Below are positions 60,739 to 64,000 of a stretch of 64,000 nt of DNA, piece after piece (the first letter of the stretch is position 1; every line of letters begins with the position of its first letter). The position numbers and the translations under genes are program-made. The stretch lies in contig JAOPGA020001810.1 of the NCBI GenBank assembly GCA_026419775.2, forward strand, positions 1-64,000, in the 5' to 3' direction. This DNA is from Acrasis kona (lineage: Eukaryota > Heterolobosea > Eutetramitea > Acrasida > Acrasidae). The notes under the pieces were generated by a model, which worked only from the letters and a program-made list of their open reading frames with translations, did not search any database and was not told the origin of the DNA.

Positions 60739-61146
60739 CAAAAATTGCGTTGAGAGGAAACCGTACGATTTCTTACAATAGAATTTCCTTTTTAACTGAA
60801 GTGTTCGCTTAGCTCCTCTGAAAGGGTTATAGTCTATTTTAGTTCGGCTTGAATCGACGCTTCAAAACTTCCGAAATCTAAATAGATTAGTTTTACAAAA
60901 TGTTTCATGATTAACACCAACAAACCTGATACGATATTTCAGCTTGTACCATAGGTTTGCAATGTTAACATGTAGTTTTTAACACAAAATGATATCATAC
61001 TGTAGAGATGGACATTCAATACATATTTTTATTGGATACGGTTTCATAATCTACTGGTCTCTGTATCAGTTACAAAAATCGATAGAACACAGTGTTAATT
61101 ATCACGACAAAATCTGTCAAAGATCTAGAGTAGGTGCACATTTGGT
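60739..61146. other. Intergenic, nothing supported
   Basis: The region between the ABCA start and the stop of the FAM227-like gene. Confidence 0.5.
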
Positions 61147-62202
61147 TTAAAAGGACAAGTTGACAGATGATCCATCTTGTCTTCTACGTTTACCAATCTT
61201 TGCTACCTTCGATGAGTACTGATGCTTTTTTCTCTTTACTTTTTTATTGAAGATGGGATCATCCAGACCAAGTGCGGCAGTATTGGCTCCAATGTTGCTA
61301 GGTTCAACATCGATGAAATCATCCGAACAAATGCTCTGGTCTTCTGAGGAAGAATAAGAAGACGCTATAGGTTGATTGAGATCTTTCATGTCAGGAGAAT
61401 CAAGTAGTGATTTTCTTTTATTTTTAAACTTTTTCGCACCTTCTTTTTTTGACTGCAAAAAATCCATAATATCTTTTCTTCTCTTTGGAAACAGTTTTCT
61501 CTTCTTATCATTAAGAAAGGAAGGTTTTAACTTGACACCAGTAACAATTTCGCTAACCAACTCATATACATTTGTTTCAAATTCAGAGTTAAATCTATTT
61601 TTTGAACCAGGAAAATGTCTTTTTAGAACTTTTATTACTGCAAATGACAAGGCGATGTGATAGTTGTTTGCTATGACATCTTTTACGCTTCTGTCCATTA
61701 TCCAAAAAAATTGAGAAATGTCTTTATTTAAATCACTAAGCAGGCCATGTAAATTTATCAAGCTTTGCGAGTGAAAAAGAACACAAAACAAATACCAAAA
61801 AAGTTTCGAGAAGATTTTCTGATTCGTCTCTGAACGAAGGTACTTAGTAAAAGCTTCTAAAACGCTTTTATCGGGCAAGTATATTTTACTTGCCACAATC
61901 TCGAATAAATCTTTGTATTGAATTTCTATTGGCGGATTCTCGGTAGTTTTGAAAGTCACTTGCTCGACCCGCTCAATGCGAGTTTTTTCCTTCATTCTTC
62001 TTTTTCGATTGAAGAAATGGTACATATCGAATGGTGAAGCTATTTTATGCGATAATGGCCGAAGAAGCGAATCAATTTCGTCCGAGTTGTAATCATTTTC
62101 TTTATAATCTGCACATCGTGATATGTCGAGCTGTTTTTGTGAGTATTTTGAATGTAGGGGGTGGGAGTCCAACGAAGGGAATTTTATTTTGTGCTCACCC
62201 AT
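61147..62202 (-). CDS. FAM227-like protein
   Basis: The middle of this 351-residue protein follows the FAM227 pattern: KIFSKLFWYLFCVLFHSQ, LNKDISQFFWIMDRSVKD, HIALSFAVIKVLKRHFPGSK, and ETNVYELVSEIVTGVK. The head is polar and the tail Lys-rich with an acidic Ser patch and several nuclear-localisation-like clusters. FAM227 proteins occur mainly in ciliated organisms and their role is little known. No intron is needed. The ATG lies only 56 bp from the divergent PPR gene. Assignment is by pattern and moderate. Confidence 0.55.
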   Translation of the reverse strand: MGEHKIKFPSLDSHPLHSKYSQKQLDISRCADYKENDYNSDEIDSLLRPLSHKIASPFDMYHFFNRKRRMKEKTRIERVEQVTFKTTENPPIEIQYKDLFEIVASKIYLPDKSVLEAFTKYLRSETNQKIFSKLFWYLFCVLFHSQSLINLHGLLSDLNKDISQFFWIMDRSVKDVIANNYHIALSFAVIKVLKRHFPGSKNRFNSEFETNVYELVSEIVTGVKLKPSFLNDKKRKLFPKRRKDIMDFLQSKKEGAKKFKNKRKSLLDSPDMKDLNQPIASSYSSSEDQSICSDDFIDVEPSNIGANTAALGLDDPIFNKKVKRKKHQYSSKVAKIGKRRRQDGSSVNLSF

Positions 62203-62258
62203 GTCGTTGGTGTGGGATTGTAATTTTTCTTCAGTTTACTGAACAAGGAATTCACAAA
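62203..62258. promoter_or_regulatory. 56-bp divergent promoter region
   Basis: The start codons of the FAM227-like and PPR genes are 56 bp apart, so both promoters must overlap or extend into leaders. No TATA box is visible. Confidence 0.5.
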
Positions 62259-64000
62259 ATGCTCTCAAAAGGTATTTTACTTCGTTCATGGGGTGTTTCA
62301 TTCTTCAACAACAGAGTGTACTCTAACATCCAACCGCTAAAAGCAAGATTGCATCGTGGTCACTCGCCCAACATCGGCGATTATGAATTACACAAAACAA
62401 TCAAGATGATGTTTGAAAAAAATGATGCGAAGTCGGCATTAGAACTAGTAAAGAAAATGGATGCAAACGGAAGAGCCCCAAATGTTTACATTAGTACCAC
62501 ACTCATTAACAACTTTGTGAAGTGTCGTCAACGAGTTTCGGCCACTACTGTTTATAATATTATAACACGACATAAACTGCAGTTCAACACTGCCCTATAC
62601 ACCGCCGTCATGAAAATGCACTTGATGGGAGGAGATCTAAATAAAGCCTTTGATACGCTTCGAGAGATGCAAGAGAAAAACCAGCCGCCGAACATTGTAA
62701 CGTATACAACGTTACTTAGTGAATGCGTCAAACAACGCAGCTCGAGAGCAGAGGAGGTGGTTCGAATGGTCAAGGAGAACAATATCGAGATGGACGAAAG
62801 GATGTATTCAAACTTGGTGAACATGTATCTTAAACAAAACAACCTAAAGAAGGCGATTGAAACCCTGGACGAAATGACAGAGTCCGGTCATACACCAAAC
62901 GAGTACGTCTACACAGCCTTATTGAACAGTTACATTCAAAAAGGAGACTTTCAAAAAGCCAATGATTTAATTCAAACAATAAAATCTAACAATGCAATGA
63001 CTGCTTCAGTTTATTGTGTTATTTTAAACATGTATGTGTTACAAAATGATATTGAGAAGGCCTTTGATGTTATCGATGATATGAACGAATCCGATCTTTG
63101 TCCAACTATTGTTGCCTATAACACTCTTCTCAAGGGATGTTTAAATTTGAATAAATTTGACGAGGCGACCCGAGTTGTCAAGATGATTAGAGAAAGTCGG
63201 ATTCCGATGGATCTTTTCACATATTCTACGTGTATTAATCTATATTGCAAAACAGATAATATGAAAGAGGCCTATGACTTGCTTGTTGAAATGAAAAATC
63301 AAAATTGCATGCCATCCGTTCATACCTTAACTACTCTGCTAAATGGTTGTATCAGTAACGACCGTCTCAGAGAGGCGGGTGAGGTCTTCAAGATCATGGT
63401 TGATAGCGATATTGTAATGAACGTACACTCCTGGACTGCCATTGTCTTGTTGCACGTGAAGAATAAAGAGTTGAACAAAGCTTATCAAACAATCAAAGAC
63501 ATGAGACTTGGTGGTATTGAACCCAACAATGTAACTTACAATATTCTTCTTTCTGCTTGTGTCGAAGCAGGAGAGGATAAACTGTACAATGAGGTTGAAA
63601 ATAAAATGAAAGAAAACAACATCAAAATGAACATAGTTGCATACAATAGTCTTATTAACCAATGCATCAATACGTGTCAGTTTGATCGGTTCAATTCCAT
63701 TATTGACCAAATGCGTGATGACAACATGAAATGGGATCTTGTGACCTGGAATCTGAGTATCAATTATAATATTAAAAAAGGTAATCTGCAAGAAGCATTC
63801 CGCGTGTTGGATGTAATGAGGAAGCATGGATATGAACCGGACATCATTTCTTATAACACACTATTAGGCGGTTCTTTGTTTGTTAATGATGTTGAACATA
63901 TTAAAAAGGCCTACCACATGCTGATTGATAGCAAAGTAGAGCCAAATCAAAATACAAGAGAATTAATAAATGATGTACAAAACAAGCGGATTATAAAAAC
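62259..64000 (+). CDS. Pentatricopeptide repeat protein, C-terminus beyond window
   Basis: The frame is open from the ATG at 62259 to the right edge, over 580 codons. The head (MLSKGILLRSWGVSFFNNRV) is basic and hydrophobic, suiting mitochondrial import. At least twelve 35-residue PPR units follow, such as VTYTTLLSECVKQ, YVYTALLNSYIQKGDFQKAN, VAYNTLLKGCLNLNKFDEAT, VTYNILLSACVEAGE and ISYNTLLGG. All visible units are P-type. PPR proteins bind organelle RNA in processing, stability or translation. A DYW or other C-terminal domain could lie beyond the edge. Confidence 0.93.
   Translation, partial: MLSKGILLRSWGVSFFNNRVYSNIQPLKARLHRGHSPNIGDYELHKTIKMMFEKNDAKSALELVKKMDANGRAPNVYISTTLINNFVKCRQRVSATTVYNIITRHKLQFNTALYTAVMKMHLMGGDLNKAFDTLREMQEKNQPPNIVTYTTLLSECVKQRSSRAEEVVRMVKENNIEMDERMYSNLVNMYLKQNNLKKAIETLDEMTESGHTPNEYVYTALLNSYIQKGDFQKANDLIQTIKSNNAMTASVYCVILNMYVLQNDIEKAFDVIDDMNESDLCPTIVAYNTLLKGCLNLNKFDEATRVVKMIRESRIPMDLFTYSTCINLYCKTDNMKEAYDLLVEMKNQNCMPSVHTLTTLLNGCISNDRLREAGEVFKIMVDSDIVMNVHSWTAIVLLHVKNKELNKAYQTIKDMRLGGIEPNNVTYNILLSACVEAGEDKLYNEVENKMKENNIKMNIVAYNSLINQCINTCQFDRFNSIIDQMRDDNMKWDLVTWNLSINYNIKKGNLQEAFRVLDVMRKHGYEPDIISYNTLLGGSLFVNDVEHIKKAYHMLIDSKVEPNQNTRELINDVQNKRIIK

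Overview
The window is nuclear DNA of an AT-rich, gene-dense unicellular eukaryote. The evidence is histone H3, FACT, FCP1, Vti1, VIPAS39, eukaryote-type tRNAs, AATAAA signals and many GT-AG introns of only about 36-52 bp, several with a CTAAC branch-like motif. ABCA half-transporters, abundant secreted Thr/Ser-rich proteins, a FAM227-like protein (a family of ciliated organisms) and a PPR protein suit a free-living amoeboid or amoeboflagellate protist such as a heterolobosean or amoebozoan. I cannot fix the lineage. Most exon joins given here were worked out by eye; the summed exon lengths are multiples of three except where stated.

Layout. 0-8 kb: a secreted protein running off the left edge, a WD40 protein, DcpS, a CMC4-like twin-CX9C protein, an EF-hand glutaminase, a secreted Cys-module protein and histone H3. 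8.2-12 kb: a two-gene DNA transposon with terminal inverted repeats. It abuts a LINE (12-16 kb) that lacks the end of its RNase H domain. 16-20.7 kb: a carboxylesterase, a gene interrupted by a 110-bp tandem repeat, and a decayed LINE endonuclease fragment. 20.7-36 kb: core cell biology genes (VIPAS39, SSRP1/Pob3, a DUF202 protein, Vti1, a HAD phosphatase, PPIH, a La-motif/CCR4-nuclease fusion, an ER DnaJ) with some decayed coding sequence between them. 37-44.6 kb: gene-poor, with tRNA-Trp, a tRNA-Ser that has an enlarged D-loop, AT-rich tracts, two copies of an unknown repeat-family gene, and the same repeat as at 18.4 kb inside one copy. 45-64 kb: an extremely Arg-rich secreted protein, a BTB/T1-like protein, an EEP hydrolase, FCP1, tRNA-His, an EGF-type membrane protein, two convergent ABCA half-transporters, a FAM227-like protein and a PPR protein running off the right edge.

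Themes. Genes are packed tightly (28-60 bp between some neighbours). Four genes, two of them encoding clearly secreted products and one an ER chaperone, share a TATA box about 43 bp upstream of the ATG. The most unusual items are the La-motif/CCR4 nuclease fusion, the Arg-rich secreted protein, the two-gene transposon, the repeat embedded in two reading frames, and the D-loop insertion in tRNA-Ser.
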